This document shows positions 37,409 to 49,900 of a stretch of 64,000 nt of DNA, piece by piece. How positions within the stretch are numbered: position 1 is the first letter of the stretch; every line of letters starts with the position of its first letter. A program made the translations under genes and the position numbers. Source of the stretch: Balanoglossus misakiensis (taxonomy: Eukaryota; Hemichordata); contig CM082580.2 of assembly GCA_040954595.2 (NCBI GenBank), positions 11,718,001 to 11,782,000 on the forward strand, written 5' to 3'. The notes beneath the pieces are model-generated. The model was given only the letters and a program-made list of their open reading frames with translations. It was not told the DNA's origin and made no database searches.

Positions 37409-38004
37409 AGAGGACGTGGTCGAGTTGTTGTGGTGAGACCGGCGCGACCTGCTCCGGCCCGTCGTCTGATCGGCGCCGCTGCAACTGGTGTCATCGTCGG
37501 AGCTACTGCTGCCGCCGTAGCGAATTCTGCCACGACAAAATCTGCAACCGTGGTCGAAAGCGCACCACAGACACAAGTGGTCGTTCACGTCAATGTAAGT
37601 CCGGGACATTGTATTTACTGACAGAGTATATGTGCTTTTTGCTGAAAGAGAGATTTGGTTATAGTGAAGAACTTGTGAGTGATCGTATGTGTTTTGCATT
37701 CGACGATATCCCCATGGTATGTGAGCTTTTCTGATTGTCTTGATCACAGGAAACACCGACGACAACTCAAGCCCCAACGCAACAGCCTTACCAAGCAGCC
37801 TACCCGTATCCACCCTATGGTTACTACCCACCGAATTACCCAGCGCCACCAACCGGTCAATATCCGCCGCCACCACCGGGCCAATATTACCCTCCGCCGG
37901 GACAGTATTACCCCCCTCCGCCGATGCCGGTAGCGAATACCGCGCCCCCGACGTACGAAGAAGCTGGAGCGCCAAAGACAGAACCGTCAGTGACATCCAC
38001 GTAG
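37409..38004 (+). CDS. Pro/Tyr-rich small membrane protein with PPxY motif, 3' exons (5' end unresolved)
   Basis: Exons 37409-37594 and 37750-38004 join in phase 0 for 146 residues to TAG. The acceptor is strong (TTTCTCGTTAACAG). The protein reads RGRGRVVVVRPA, then a likely membrane segment LIGAAATGVIVGATAAAVA, a Thr-rich linker, and a Pro/Tyr tail with GQYYPPP repeats and APPTYEEAG. PPTY is a PPxY ligand for WW-domain proteins such as Nedd4-type ligases. Layout recalls WBP1/VOPP1/CYYR-type proteins, but I cannot assign a family. No ATG lies in frame inside the first exon, so a start exon is missing; the phase-0 RG-rich exon ending at 16033 is one candidate. Another frame of the first exon is also open (see findings). 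Confidence 0.6.
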
Positions 38005-38054
38005 ATGCAGAATAATCAGTTAATAACTGGTTAAATGCGTCCAAATGATACCCC

Positions 38055-38060
38055 AATAAA
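38055..38060 (+). terminator. Polyadenylation signal, PY-rich gene
   Basis: AATAAA 50 bp after the stop codon. Confidence 0.55.
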
Positions 38061-38824
38061 ATTTACTGAAGTAAACGTTCAAAGGAAATAGGTTATTGCG
38101 ACTGTAAAATTTGCATTAAGTGCTTATTTCTGAAACAGTCTCAACACATAAATTATACAGCTATCATTTTTATAATTATCATTTACCTAATTACCTCAAA
38201 TATTGAGCGATTGATCTGTTCTTGCTGATTTAACCATGACCATGGGTGCTGTAAGCCATCACAATCGCATAGTGAATTTGTCTTTTTGGATTGGTCTTGC
38301 ACAAGCTGTATAGGGTACTCTCTCCATTCCGGTACACCTGGTAAAAACACTTAGCAAATAGCCTACAGTTATAATTATATTGAAATGGTAATTTAACCTG
38401 TAATTTTCTTTGATATTTGTGTAGATTACCTTGAATTGATAATGACACGATGGCTCTGTTTCGAGTCGTATTATATGTCAGAACTCACCTGCGAGGGCGC
38501 TGTTAAACAATGTATTGTTTTCATTCGGACTTGCATATCTCAATAAAATTTTCGTACAAGACGGTTACGCAAAAATACCAAATATGACGTAGTTGTGATT
38601 TGTATACAGCTTGAACTAGCTACACATGCTTTTGTTATTTTGCAGTTTCGGAGGAGTTTGGTTTCTTGACCTTGGCGTTCTGGGCGCTCGTGCAGTGTCC
38701 AAATATTAACTGTACATGTGGCACTATTGACACCCGTTGGCCCTGAGGTTATGCAACCACAACCAGCTGCGTCTCAGCCAACCACGAGAACAGAATAATA
38801 AATGAGGTAGGGCCTATAATAATC

Positions 38825-41034
38825 ATGGATATGGATTGTGGGCCGACATCGCAGTTGAAAACTGCCTCCAATAGACATAATGTGCGTGAGGATGAGAAGG
38901 GAATTAAGAGAGGCGACAGTTGTTACGCTTGGTGTGTTGCATTAGCTTCGTTTATGTGCAATAATTTTGTATTTGGAGTCCTTCAGGCCATTGGTCCGCT
39001 TCTAGTTGCTGTTCAGTATTATTTTGATGAGTCATCAGCTCGGGTGTCATGGATACTTGCGTTGACAATCTTTCTAGCCTGCGCTCTCGGTAAGTTGTAA
39101 TTGTGATATCTCCATGTACAGGTCCTTGCGAAGAATGATGATAGAGACCGCGCCCTGTAGTGTACTAAAAGTGTTTCTGTAGGAGTGAAGTACTGTACAC
39201 CATAAAAACAATGTATTTTAGTATACAGGCCTTTCGCAACCACCTGCCAGATCCCGGTTGTTTGTTCTACCCGGACGATACCAATATTTTGGGGAGAGTC
39301 GGTAGGTATATGAGGGTGAATGTGAAAAGGCCAAGGACATCGATAGTGTGAAGTGACAAGGCAAATGAATGCATGATTGCGATCGCGTTGTGCTGTGTAA
39401 TGTTATTTATCGCTATATCTCTGTTTGGAGAATGAAATATATATCACATGAATCTGGATCTGTCTTCAATGATCTCCAATCTCGGTCTGTCTTTAGCCAA
39501 TCTTCATACATGATACACATACTAGTATATGAAGTTGATTCCGCTGCAAGTCTTGAATTTTTTACTTTTTATGTTTCCAAGATACTGGTGCACTCCCAAA
39601 CTCCCATCAAATCACTTTTGTTTGTAATTTGAACATCACAATTTCTATTCAGGTCCTCTATCTAATGTTTGTGTAAAGAAAGTTGGATTTCGAGCAACGG
39701 TGATGATTGGCACAATTACATCTTCCACTGGATTCTTTATAAGTGCATTTGCGACACATCTTGAAGTTCTGTATGTCAGTATTGGATGCCTCGTAGGTAA
39801 GTCAGCATCTACAAATGTTTGTTTGGAGTTTTAAATATTCGTCCATCCTTTGGCTTGCCAATAATTGCCATTTTAATACTAACATCTATCTGTTTTCTGC
39901 GTGTCTGCCTGTGATGTTATATATGTGATGTATGTCTTTGTGTATTTACAGGAATTGGATACGGGTTGATCATCCCTGCACATTTAGGCATTCTACCGCA
40001 CTACATCAAGAAGAGGTTTACAGTGGCGAATTCCCTCGTAATGACTGGGTCGGGAGTGGGGACATTTGTCTTCCCACTGTTGCTGCAGTTTTTGATCGAC
40101 TTTTACGGCTGGAAAGGCGCCGTTATGATTTTCTCGGCTGTAAATGCCCACATGGCCATCTCTGCTGCTGTGTATCGGTGTCCCGCCAGGGTGGAGACCG
40201 GTTTCACTGAAGATGACGAGAAAGCAGAACCCCCCAGAGACAACCGGTGCTGTGCGAACAGTGTATGCCAGGCGTGTGACTTGACGATTTTTGCACGGTA
40301 CCCCAAGTTCATTACATTTTTCTTGACGAGCTTCTTTGCCGTTGGCGTTGGTCTACAGGGGCTGCCGGCGCACCTGTTTGCCCGTGGCAAGACAAAGAAT
40401 TTGGGAACAGACGAACAAATGGCTTTGGTCGTTTCCATTTTCGCCATAGGGAGCATTATCGGTAGATGGTTACCGCCAGTGCTGTATCTTTTAACAAAGC
40501 GATGGAACAACACAATATTATTCGCTTCAAGCATTGTCCTGGCAGGGGTTATAAGCCTGATAAGTCCTCTTTCTGCTTCATATTCAACATACGCTGGGTA
40601 CGCATTTGTGGTAGGCTTTCTCCTTGGCGTTGCTCCCGTGCTGGGAAATCTCGTCATAACAGATATTGTTGGGGCACCGAATTTCACAGCTGGCATCGGA
40701 TTCCACGCTCTGGCTATATCCGTTGGTGGGTTGATAGGTCCACCACTTGCAGGTAAGATATCTAGTTTAGTTCAAATCCAGGCTTGAAAACAGATTAAAA
40801 CAATAACAATGCTGATTGTACAATGTCGTCGACTTGTAATTGAACAATACATTTTAATAACCACAACACATTTTCTTTTGTTTTTGTCAAGGATACATAT
40901 ATGATGAAACTGGTGACTATAATAATTCATTTTATTTCTATGGAGCTTTCACAACATTTGGTGGACTCATCATGTTGGCACCAGAATTCTACCGTCCCAA
41001 AAGGAAGATGTTACAACACACGAATGACCACTGA
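38825..41034 (+). CDS. Monocarboxylate transporter-like protein (SLC16 family, MFS)
   Basis: Plasma-membrane carrier of the major facilitator superfamily; SLC16 members move lactate, pyruvate or other monocarboxylates, often with protons. Exons 38825-39089, 39653-39796, 39952-40752 and 40892-41034 join in phase to 450 residues. About twelve hydrophobic segments are seen in two blocks around a hydrophilic loop with ETGFTEDDEKAEPP. Family-like features are SARVSWILAL in the first loop, GYGLIIPAHLGILPHY, KRFTVANSLVMTGSGVGTF, FYGWKGAVM, and near the end GPPLAG with YDETGDYNNSFY. The substrate cannot be told from sequence. A noncoding 5' exon may begin near 38646 after TTATTTTGCAG. The short C-tail is basic. 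Confidence 0.93.
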
Positions 41035-41132
41035 CTCCTGAATATCAACCTGTGTGTGATTTTAGACACAGAAACAACAGACTTTGTCAAATTCAATATG
41101 ATCGGATTTCTGTATTTTAAGTCGCAGTAAAA

Positions 41133-41138
41133 AATAAA
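41133..41138 (+). terminator. Polyadenylation signal, SLC16-like gene
   Basis: AATAAA about 100 bp after the stop codon. Confidence 0.6.
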
Positions 41139-41248
41139 AGATTATATTTTATATGTCAATGTGCTTCCTTGATGAGGGTCAGTTTTCACAGCTGATGACA
41201 AAACACGATGCAGTATTCAAAGCTACAAAAGTATACAGCGTTTTCATG

Positions 41249-41341
41249 AGTCTACCGCCCTCATGAATTTGAACTCAAAGCGATGAAAGTTGACCAATCA
41301 CATCAAGGGATTTCATGATGGCTGCATGAGGGCGCTAGACT
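41249..41341. mobile_element. Small inverted-repeat element (MITE-like)
   Basis: AGTCTACCGCCCTCATG at the left is repeated inverted at 41325-41341 with one mismatch in 17. Weaker symmetry extends a few bases outward. No coding capacity. Confidence 0.45.
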
Positions 41342-43984
41342 TAAGAAAAGGGTGTGTATAAGGTTTCCATCTGTTTTAAATATCCCACTATGTACTGGAC
41401 GAAACTAGACTGTCAGCGGTCGCTCACGCCTTCCTTGTATAAATAAGCAACGCAAGCACTATCACAAGCAATGTTACGGCAAAGTGCCAAAGGCATGGCA
41501 TCGGAGGGTTATAGCTGGGAAAGTGCCAAAGAAAAAGTAGTGCCCAGTTCAAATCAGTACGCGACATAGTGAAAGCAAAAATGGCACAAGCGGCAGTTAC
41601 GGACTATTCTGGTATACCAGTCATTTTTGCAACAAACTATTCTTGTATTTTTGGTTCACATGGTTAAAGCGATGAATATGGAAGCTGTATGCAGCCCTGG
41701 TCTTTGCTCTAAAACACGACTGTAATCATACACTAAAAATAATGACACTTCTCTGAAACAGGGATGGCTTTTTTCTTTAATGAAATACAAATCCGATTGT
41801 CATCGGCTGCCACTTATTGAATATTCAAAATTACTACATGTCAATCCCAATTGTCATTTTGCTGAAAATTACAAAAATTTTGATGATATATTGCCTTCTG
41901 GATTACAATAATTGGTAATATGACTCATGGGATGATTTTGGTAAAGACTATGCAGATACTGAATAAAGCCTTTGGTCTGCCAGGAAAAAAATGAGATGAA
42001 ATGAAACATTTTTATGATTTTTGTTCTTAAAATGCAGATTTGGTTGATGTAGCATTATTTTGCTTAAAAGCCTTGTAAACTATGCTGAAAATATCTTCTG
42101 GGAAAACTGCATCTCGTGGTTCAATGAATGTGATGCTTACATGACAAGGTCTAGGTTGTTAAAAAAAAACAGGTTTCCATAAAGTTCAAGTCAGCTGGAG
42201 TATTATCAACAATTTGACTTTCAATTATGTTAATTGACAAAATAAAGTAAGTCTCGCAATAACAGTGTGTGAAACATGTAGGAACGAATAATCAAATATT
42301 AAGAATTTGCACTGTATTTCAGAGTTACATCGGTTACTTGTCCATGACATGAAAATGTTCAACAAAGAAAAATTCTATGCTTCACTGTCAGCAACTGAAA
42401 ATCACTACTAGATGTAAAAAGACAGAAATTAAAGCCAGCTAGCTCAAGACGACACAAAACTGGATTGTCTCCATACTCTTGGGTCTGTCAACATTGTCAA
42501 AAAGTAGCTGCTTTATAAAACTTGTACACGAAATGTAAATTCAAATTTTCAGTTGAAAAACAGCTTCTTCTTTTCTGATGTAAAATCTGGACAAATCGTC
42601 AGAGATTGCATTGAACTGAACTTGTAAAAGAACTCCAAGATCTCGAAAATGTTTTTCCATTTGTATCATGCATTGCCCAAACTGTTTTCGTTCTGAACTG
42701 AATGGATGTAAAGGACGCCCTCTACGGCTAGTTTTTGAAGTTTCCCATAACCACGAATGGCATATTTGCCCGAAAATTGATTTTTTTCCCCTAATAGTAT
42801 ATGTTTACTGAAATCGGGGAAACGACCTGACCACCATTATAGGAAAATTGTACGAGACATACATGTTCATAAACTATTATTCTACATCAAAACAATACTT
42901 AAACCATCATATCAATTAACTTATATGGTACATATTCTATGGAGTCAGCACAGTGCGCTCCCCCCCCCCAAAAAAAAACAACAAAAAACAAACAAAAACA
43001 TTATTAATAGTACTGTTTTAGCAGTGTTAATGTGATTTACCAACCAGTACTTTTGATTTAAAATTCTCATGACATTTAAAAAATAATTCACTATGGCACA
43101 AGGTATTTAAAAGATAGAGGCAAATTTGCACTTTCTCTCTGATTTTTCTTTCTTTTCTCTCCTTTTTTTTACAAAATGTGTGTAGTCCAGAAAGGCTAGT
43201 ATTAAGGAAACAGTGGACTTGGTTTATATCAAGGTTTGGTGTTCGATTTGTAGACTACCTGCAAGTGACATAAATCAATGGTTTTATCACAGTGACGCAC
43301 AAAAGTATCATTTTGATTTTTAGACTTTGTATGAAATGGATTCCAGGATACGAAGATTTCAATCACAGTGACAGTATTGCATCATCAACCTGCCTATCTT
43401 TTGCGATGTATTTATTCATTACATACTCTCAATATGAGAATCAATCACTGAATAAAATAGAGTCTGCCAAACCAATGCGTTCTCAAAACAAAAATAAAGT
43501 CTTTCGTGTTAAAACAATGTTTTTGTTAAGGATGTTTTGTCAGAATATAGTTTACCAGGGTTCCACAATCATTGTACCTAATATGGAATGTACACACAGC
43601 AGTACCTGCTGTCATTCCGAAACCAACCTGTTTCTCCAAACCATATCAAAAACACTGTAAAACCTGCCAAGATTTTCAGGGCAAGGGTGTCTACTTACGG
43701 TGCTGTCCAAAATTTCAGAGAAGGCACTATAGGGAGTTAGTTATACCAATGAATTATCACCAGATTTGTACAAAAAGTTAAAGACATTGAGAGCATTTAT
43801 AAATAAAAGAGTTGAGTTGCTTTTCTTCCAGCTCAAAAATCTCAAACCTAAAAAAAACTTTATCTAAGTGAGTTCTCAATATTCAGTAAAAAGGAAAAAA
43901 CAACAACTGGTGATCATAAATTGTCATTGCAAAAATTAAATGAATAATTATTGTTTCCAAAATAAGAGTGAATGATTCTTTTTT
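41342..43984. other. Intergenic stretch between the SLC16-like and GALNT genes
   Basis: AT-rich, with a C-run followed by an A-rich run near 42961. A minus-strand AATAAA at 43417-43412 may end the GALNT transcript. No coding exon is supported. Confidence 0.5.
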
Positions 43985-46900
43985 TTATTTGACTGGAGCA
44001 GTTAACGTCATGTTGACCATAAGCCACTGCTGGCCTCGACTTCCATTGCAGGGTTTGACGGCCGGCATGTCTCGCTGTTTGGCATCAGGTTTCTCCAAGC
44101 ACATTCCATTGGTATGTTTCAATTCTTTGGTCTGAAATCAAACAGCAAACAAAAGATCAGCTTTGTTTCTATTCCACAAACACTGTATCAGATAGCCTCT
44201 GATGTAATGACAGAGTGTCATAATACATTCAAACCTGTGTCAGTGACCACCTCTATGCAGTCCCAACTTTGTTACAGTCCCTGTGCAATCAGTACTTGTT
44301 TTGGCCACACTGATGGCTACACATGAAACACTAAAATATTTTTTCTGATCATAGCAGAATCAAATTACACCGTTGCAAAGAAACCATTGATCATCGTAAG
44401 ATACCTCATGGAAGCCAAAAACTGGATATTTTTTCATATTTACCTTCTCATCATAAAGCCATTGTTGATTTCCTAATTGACCGTGACACGGCAACATCAT
44501 GACAGGTCCTCTGTGATTGGACAAGTCTAGGCACACCTCGTCGTGTTTCAGCTCTTTATTTTTGGTGTACGCCCAAATCTAATGAGAAGAAGATTTACAT
44601 GCTGTGTTAGAAGTGCAGAGAGGTCTTAAAGTGGCAAAGATTGAAGCATGCCGACATGAGTCTTTAGATTTTTAATAGTTCCACATATAAAGATATCATG
44701 TCACTGTAGACAATACAATCCAAATCTGTGAACGTGCTTGAGAGAAATGAACAAGACAATGTGCTTGGGGGATAGCAACATTGTGATAGTGATTTATATG
44801 ATGCTGCAAAAACGCCACAATTTTCTTAAACATATTAAAAATAAACAGCAAGCTAGGGAGACTTACTTGGTTTCCTCCCTGCCCATGGCAACCAAACATT
44901 CCCACTTTATTGTTGGCTTCCTTCATCATTGTATCTAGGCACATGTTGGTTTCAACATTTCTGACCTGTGTTAAATAAACCATGAAACACAAAAAAGAGT
45001 AATCACATGCAACAGATGCTCTATACACCAGACAGACACAAGTTCCAATGTTCTTGTCAGCTTTAGGGTAAGACTCTCTTTATGGAAACATCTGTGAAAC
45101 TACTCACCTCTCCCATGGTGATAAAACTGACAGGCCACGACGATTCAGGATACACGTTTTCTAAATACCACTTAAAACCATGACACGTAAGTCTCTTGCG
45201 TAACGCAAATCTCTCCGACAGATCACCGGGATCTGTGTTGGCAACCACCGGCTGCAGGCGGTAATAGAAATTTTTATACTCGTCCAGCCACACCTCCGCT
45301 AATCTCTTGTTGTTTTTGTTGACGTAGTTCGTGCCTGGCGGAAAGTGATACGGGGACTTTTTACGGAAAACGTGACCGACGTGCGAACATGGAACCGTTT
45401 CCAGGGTGCCTCCACACATCCAAATCTGTAAGAAGTATCAGGGGATACACCTCATTCACGTATCACGGGTCATGTTAAATCATACACTGATACAGTAGTT
45501 CAAATATTTGATAACCTTCCTTTCACTAGAAAGGGAAACCGACCTTCCTGATATTGTTGAAATGAAGTCGACTTGAATCACTTCTGTCAAACGAAAAATT
45601 ACTGCTCATTAAAGTTGCTTCCTGCCTTTGTGCCAAAGGTCTCAATGACCATAATGACAAATGATTATCACTCCAAGGACTCCATGTACAACATATATTT
45701 ATAGAACGTTCTTGGCAGTGCAGAGTTAATCGTGTGATCAGTTCATCAGTGCCGTCTATCAGGATCCTGGGGCATTTGTGTGTGTGTGTGTGGGGGGGGG
45801 GGAGGGGGGGTTACATGTGTGCGGCACACAGGACGGAAGGTAATTCCAATTTACCTTGAAAGAAAGTTCCAAATTCTCGCCACCCCAGATGTCAAATCCA
45901 GGGTCATAAGTTCCAAGCTCGTCAAAGTAGGACTTGTCAATTGCAAACAATCCACCCGCCATGGTTGGTGACCTGTTGGAAGAGAAAGTTTCATATTTTG
46001 ATTCCATTTTCAAGTGGCATCGCTTGGCACAATTACTTTCTAGACTCAGAACAAAATAATTACCTGACAGGTATGGTTCGGTCCCCTTTGATTCTCTCTT
46101 GCTCTCTCCTGGGGACTGGATGCCAGTTGAAAAACAGTGACCAGCTGAATCCCCCAACTTGGACATCGTTGCCGTGTTGGTAAGAAAAAGTATCGTCGCT
46201 GATCACATCAATAACAGGTGTTACAACATTAGACCTACAGGCAAAACAAAATCACATAAAATTCAAAGTGTGCTTTTTCAGATGTGAGTGATGACTTCCG
46301 GCATAAGAAACTCAAATACTAGCAATTTGTGATGATTGTTTGTTGATGTCTTGACTCCTTACCTGTCTTCTCCTATCCTTGCCAGCAAAGGTTCCAGCCA
46401 CCCCTCTGTGCACTCACAGTGCGAGTCTAGATATGTTAAAACTTTTCCCTTAGCGACAGAGCCACCCCTCAGTCTGGACCGGATCAAACCGGATCTGACC
46501 TCCATTCTTTCCACATGGACGGGAACTTCCAGCTTGGCTACATAGTCATCTAACGGTTTCTTTAAATGTTCTGAGTCAAAAAAAATAATTAAAGTTTCAT
46601 TTTGCTACATGTAATATAGAATATTAACAGTTGATTTCACGTTCGTGTGAATTCATTGAATGGAAAACACAGCATAGAGAATTCCTACATGTGCATCTGG
46701 TCACGACAAATCGACCATGAGTTTCACTGGCAATGGAAGCATAACATACCAGTGGAAATTCTCTTATCATCATCTCTTATTTTTTTAAATCCAGTTACCT
46801 TGTGTGCTAGCATCGTCTACCAAAATAACTTCTGCAAGGTACGGCCTGGGTGATCTATTAATGATACTGTGTGTCGTTCGTAGAAGGGTGCTCCAGGCTT

Positions 46901-49900
46901 CATTGTGGAAAACTACAATAACGCTTGTTGTAGGCAGTGTCCGTGAATAGATTTTATTTGCACAACTGTAGAGTTAGGACAGAGCACATAAATTTGTAAT
47001 ATTAGACGAGTCTCTCCATGTTGTGTTCTCTAGCAGCACTTACATGTACAGAATATCATGAAGACAAAAACGACGATCACATATTATCAGGTATAATTAT
47101 TGAGAGCCCATTACTAGCTTACATGTGATATAATTGAGTTGTAAACCATAGACCCTGGAGGGTATTTGTGTATTAAAACATGGCAACACATTATGACTTG
47201 ATAATAAATATCTCAAAACTTAATGATCGTTTGTACAAGTCTAGGATTACCGGGTAGCTTTAAATGAAGTAAATGGCTTTTCATATTTTGAGGAATTTAA
47301 TGTTATACTAGCACAGCTGGGCAAATCACTAATTATAGATTATTCAGGCACATGTTGGTAACAGCCGTATCTATTTCCAATAGTGTACATGTGCATATAA
47401 TATGCGTACAATCTATCTTCAGTAGTTTCCATTTCAATAGCATAGGTCAATATTACTGGAGCGAAATTTTTAAATACTGCACTTCTGATATACAGAAAAC
47501 AGCACATCAGTAAGATTTGCATTGGTTGTGTTGTTATCTGGCAGTCGTATGGTATACAGTATACATAGACAGTGTATTTTTATCACATGGTTAGAAAGCA
47601 ATACATGTACTGTAAAGTCTGTCTTAGACATCTTCTATAGAAAAAAAAACAGGTAATTTATAACAGAAATAAACTAAACAGCATTCCCGGACAGACACAA
47701 TATGGAAGAAAGGACAGGCTGAGCAATAATCGAAATCTTAAAAGTGCTGTAACTCAAAGTTTTCAACATCTATATGGCTCTGTATTGAAAATCAATGAAA
47801 TCCGATTCGTCATCATCAGGACTGGAGGTTGTGTATATTATAATATTGATCTGTTTGGCAAAGAGGACTGAAAAGATTGGAATTTCTCGATAATAAATCC
47901 ATATAATGTCAGGCTGACTAGAATGCTGTTTTGAGGTTGATAAACTACAAATATGTGGCTTCTACCAATGACAGTGGCAATGAAAAGAATGACAAAGAAT
48001 CAGTTCCACTGGCAGTGAATCATACATGTAGATACAGTGAAGACATACATATAAAAAAAGCCAGTTGATGTAATGTATCTGATGAGCTTTGAACTATAAA
48101 AAGGGTTACCCAGGTTCATTTCATTTCATAAAATAGTACTGGCACAAACTCTAAAATTAGAATTTTGACAAGAATAGACCCTCCTCCTCTCATCTGTTGA
48201 TATTGTGTGTAACAGACAATACTGACGGCTCAAAATATAGAATTTTTGAAAAAATACATGGTAGACGTTATACTACTCTGAGAACCACATGCTCCGAAGA
48301 TATTTATAGAGGTTTAGAAAGAAAACGATGTTTGCTTAAATGCAATATGTACATGTACCAAGCAAAATATGCATGTTTAATCTGTATAAAGGTATTGAAA
48401 TGAAAGCCATTATATTTTTGTTACACAGCATAGTATTCATGAATGAAAAGATTTTGCTTTGGTTGTGAATATATGACTATTTTATGAAAAATGCTGATAT
48501 GGTGTTTACAGAGCCTTTATATTCAATTCCTATTTGTGGTTTATAAATCAATGCAGTATATACATATGTACGATAACAAGTCACTTGAAAAATGTTTATG
48601 GTTTGTTCCAGCTCAGTTCATGTTTGTTACACAAAAACATGTACATGTAATATCTCCTCTATTCACAACATTTCTGTTGAAAACACTGATTTTATTTTCA
48701 TTTACATTTTAATGAGGCCACAGGTTCACCCATTTTCCACTTGGTTTATCTCATTCACCACCAAAATATTCCAAAAGCCCGAGAATCAAATACTCACCCT
48801 TTTGGTCGGACGTCTGGAAGAGATCTGTTCACAGCTATCCTCTCACTTGCCATCAAATTAAATTCATTAATTTTCCATTTTTCGTCCATTTCTTTTTTAA
48901 ATTGAGGCTCAATTATGACTGGTTTTCCCAGTTCCCCAGGTCCATCCCTATTAACTGGTTTAGGCATGTCTGGAGGGAAAAGGGGAGGGGAAAAAGCAAG
49001 AGAAATTAAAAATTGACTAACAATGTTTTGCTACAGCTGGTTGATCTCATCACATTTACCCTTCCACATGAAGAGTTTTTCCCCCCAATTTAATCACTAT
49101 CAGATTTATTTACAAGATGAAAATTTGAATGCAGAACAAAACAGTGACAAACAAGCAAATTACACATCTGCTAGCGCAAGAACCAGGAATTGTGACGGTT
49201 TTATGTTGCCAAATCACCCAACTTAGTCTGCAATCATCTCAACGATCCATTTACCTGTCTGATATTTTATGATCCGGATATTGTTAAGATTGCTGGCAGC
49301 AAAGTGTACATATCAGCCACGTCATTATAGTATCAGTAGTTGATGTCAAAGAAACACATTAAATACACGGCAGGGTATTTTTTTCAATTTCAGGATTCTG
49401 AATGATGGAGAGTTGACCCCAGATCTTTCAGTATCACTGACAGACAAAATCACCCCAATTTTTTGTCTGTTTTGCTTACAATGTAAATATCAATCTCTTC
49501 TCCAAACTCTCTGGGGAGAACACTGCTTATCGTAAAAACCCTACTTTTCAGCTGGTATAGTTATTTATGGTTTTTAAACTGCCACGTGTTTTGGCATCAG
49601 GTCAACCCTTTCACCACCAGTTCCCTCTTTAGAGGTCCAACTTTACCATAGCCAACAGTGGGTTTGGACCAAACCATGGTGGTAAAAGGGTCAAAAACAG
49701 CTAAAATGGTGGACAGTTGTGTTGTATGCTGTGATCCACTGATTGATCGATACTTCAGAGAAGCACCACAAGCAATTGCTGTGTGCATCTCCTCAGATGT
49801 ATTTTTCAAAATGGATCAATATCATGAAACGCAGCTGTGTACTCATACAGGAGCAGTCTACTTTGCTCCAATACAACAACTGTAAATCATTTCGACTGAC

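Noticed and set aside
37740-38015. Second-exon frame of the PY-rich gene in a different register (Ser/Thr-rich)
   Set aside because: After splicing, the Cys-rich frame ends in TGA at the junction, so this downstream frame cannot continue it. The Pro/Tyr register is the protein-like one.
40103-40696. Minus-strand 197-codon ORF in the SLC16-like gene
   Set aside because: It lies entirely antisense to the large, phase-consistent transporter exon and shows no family features.
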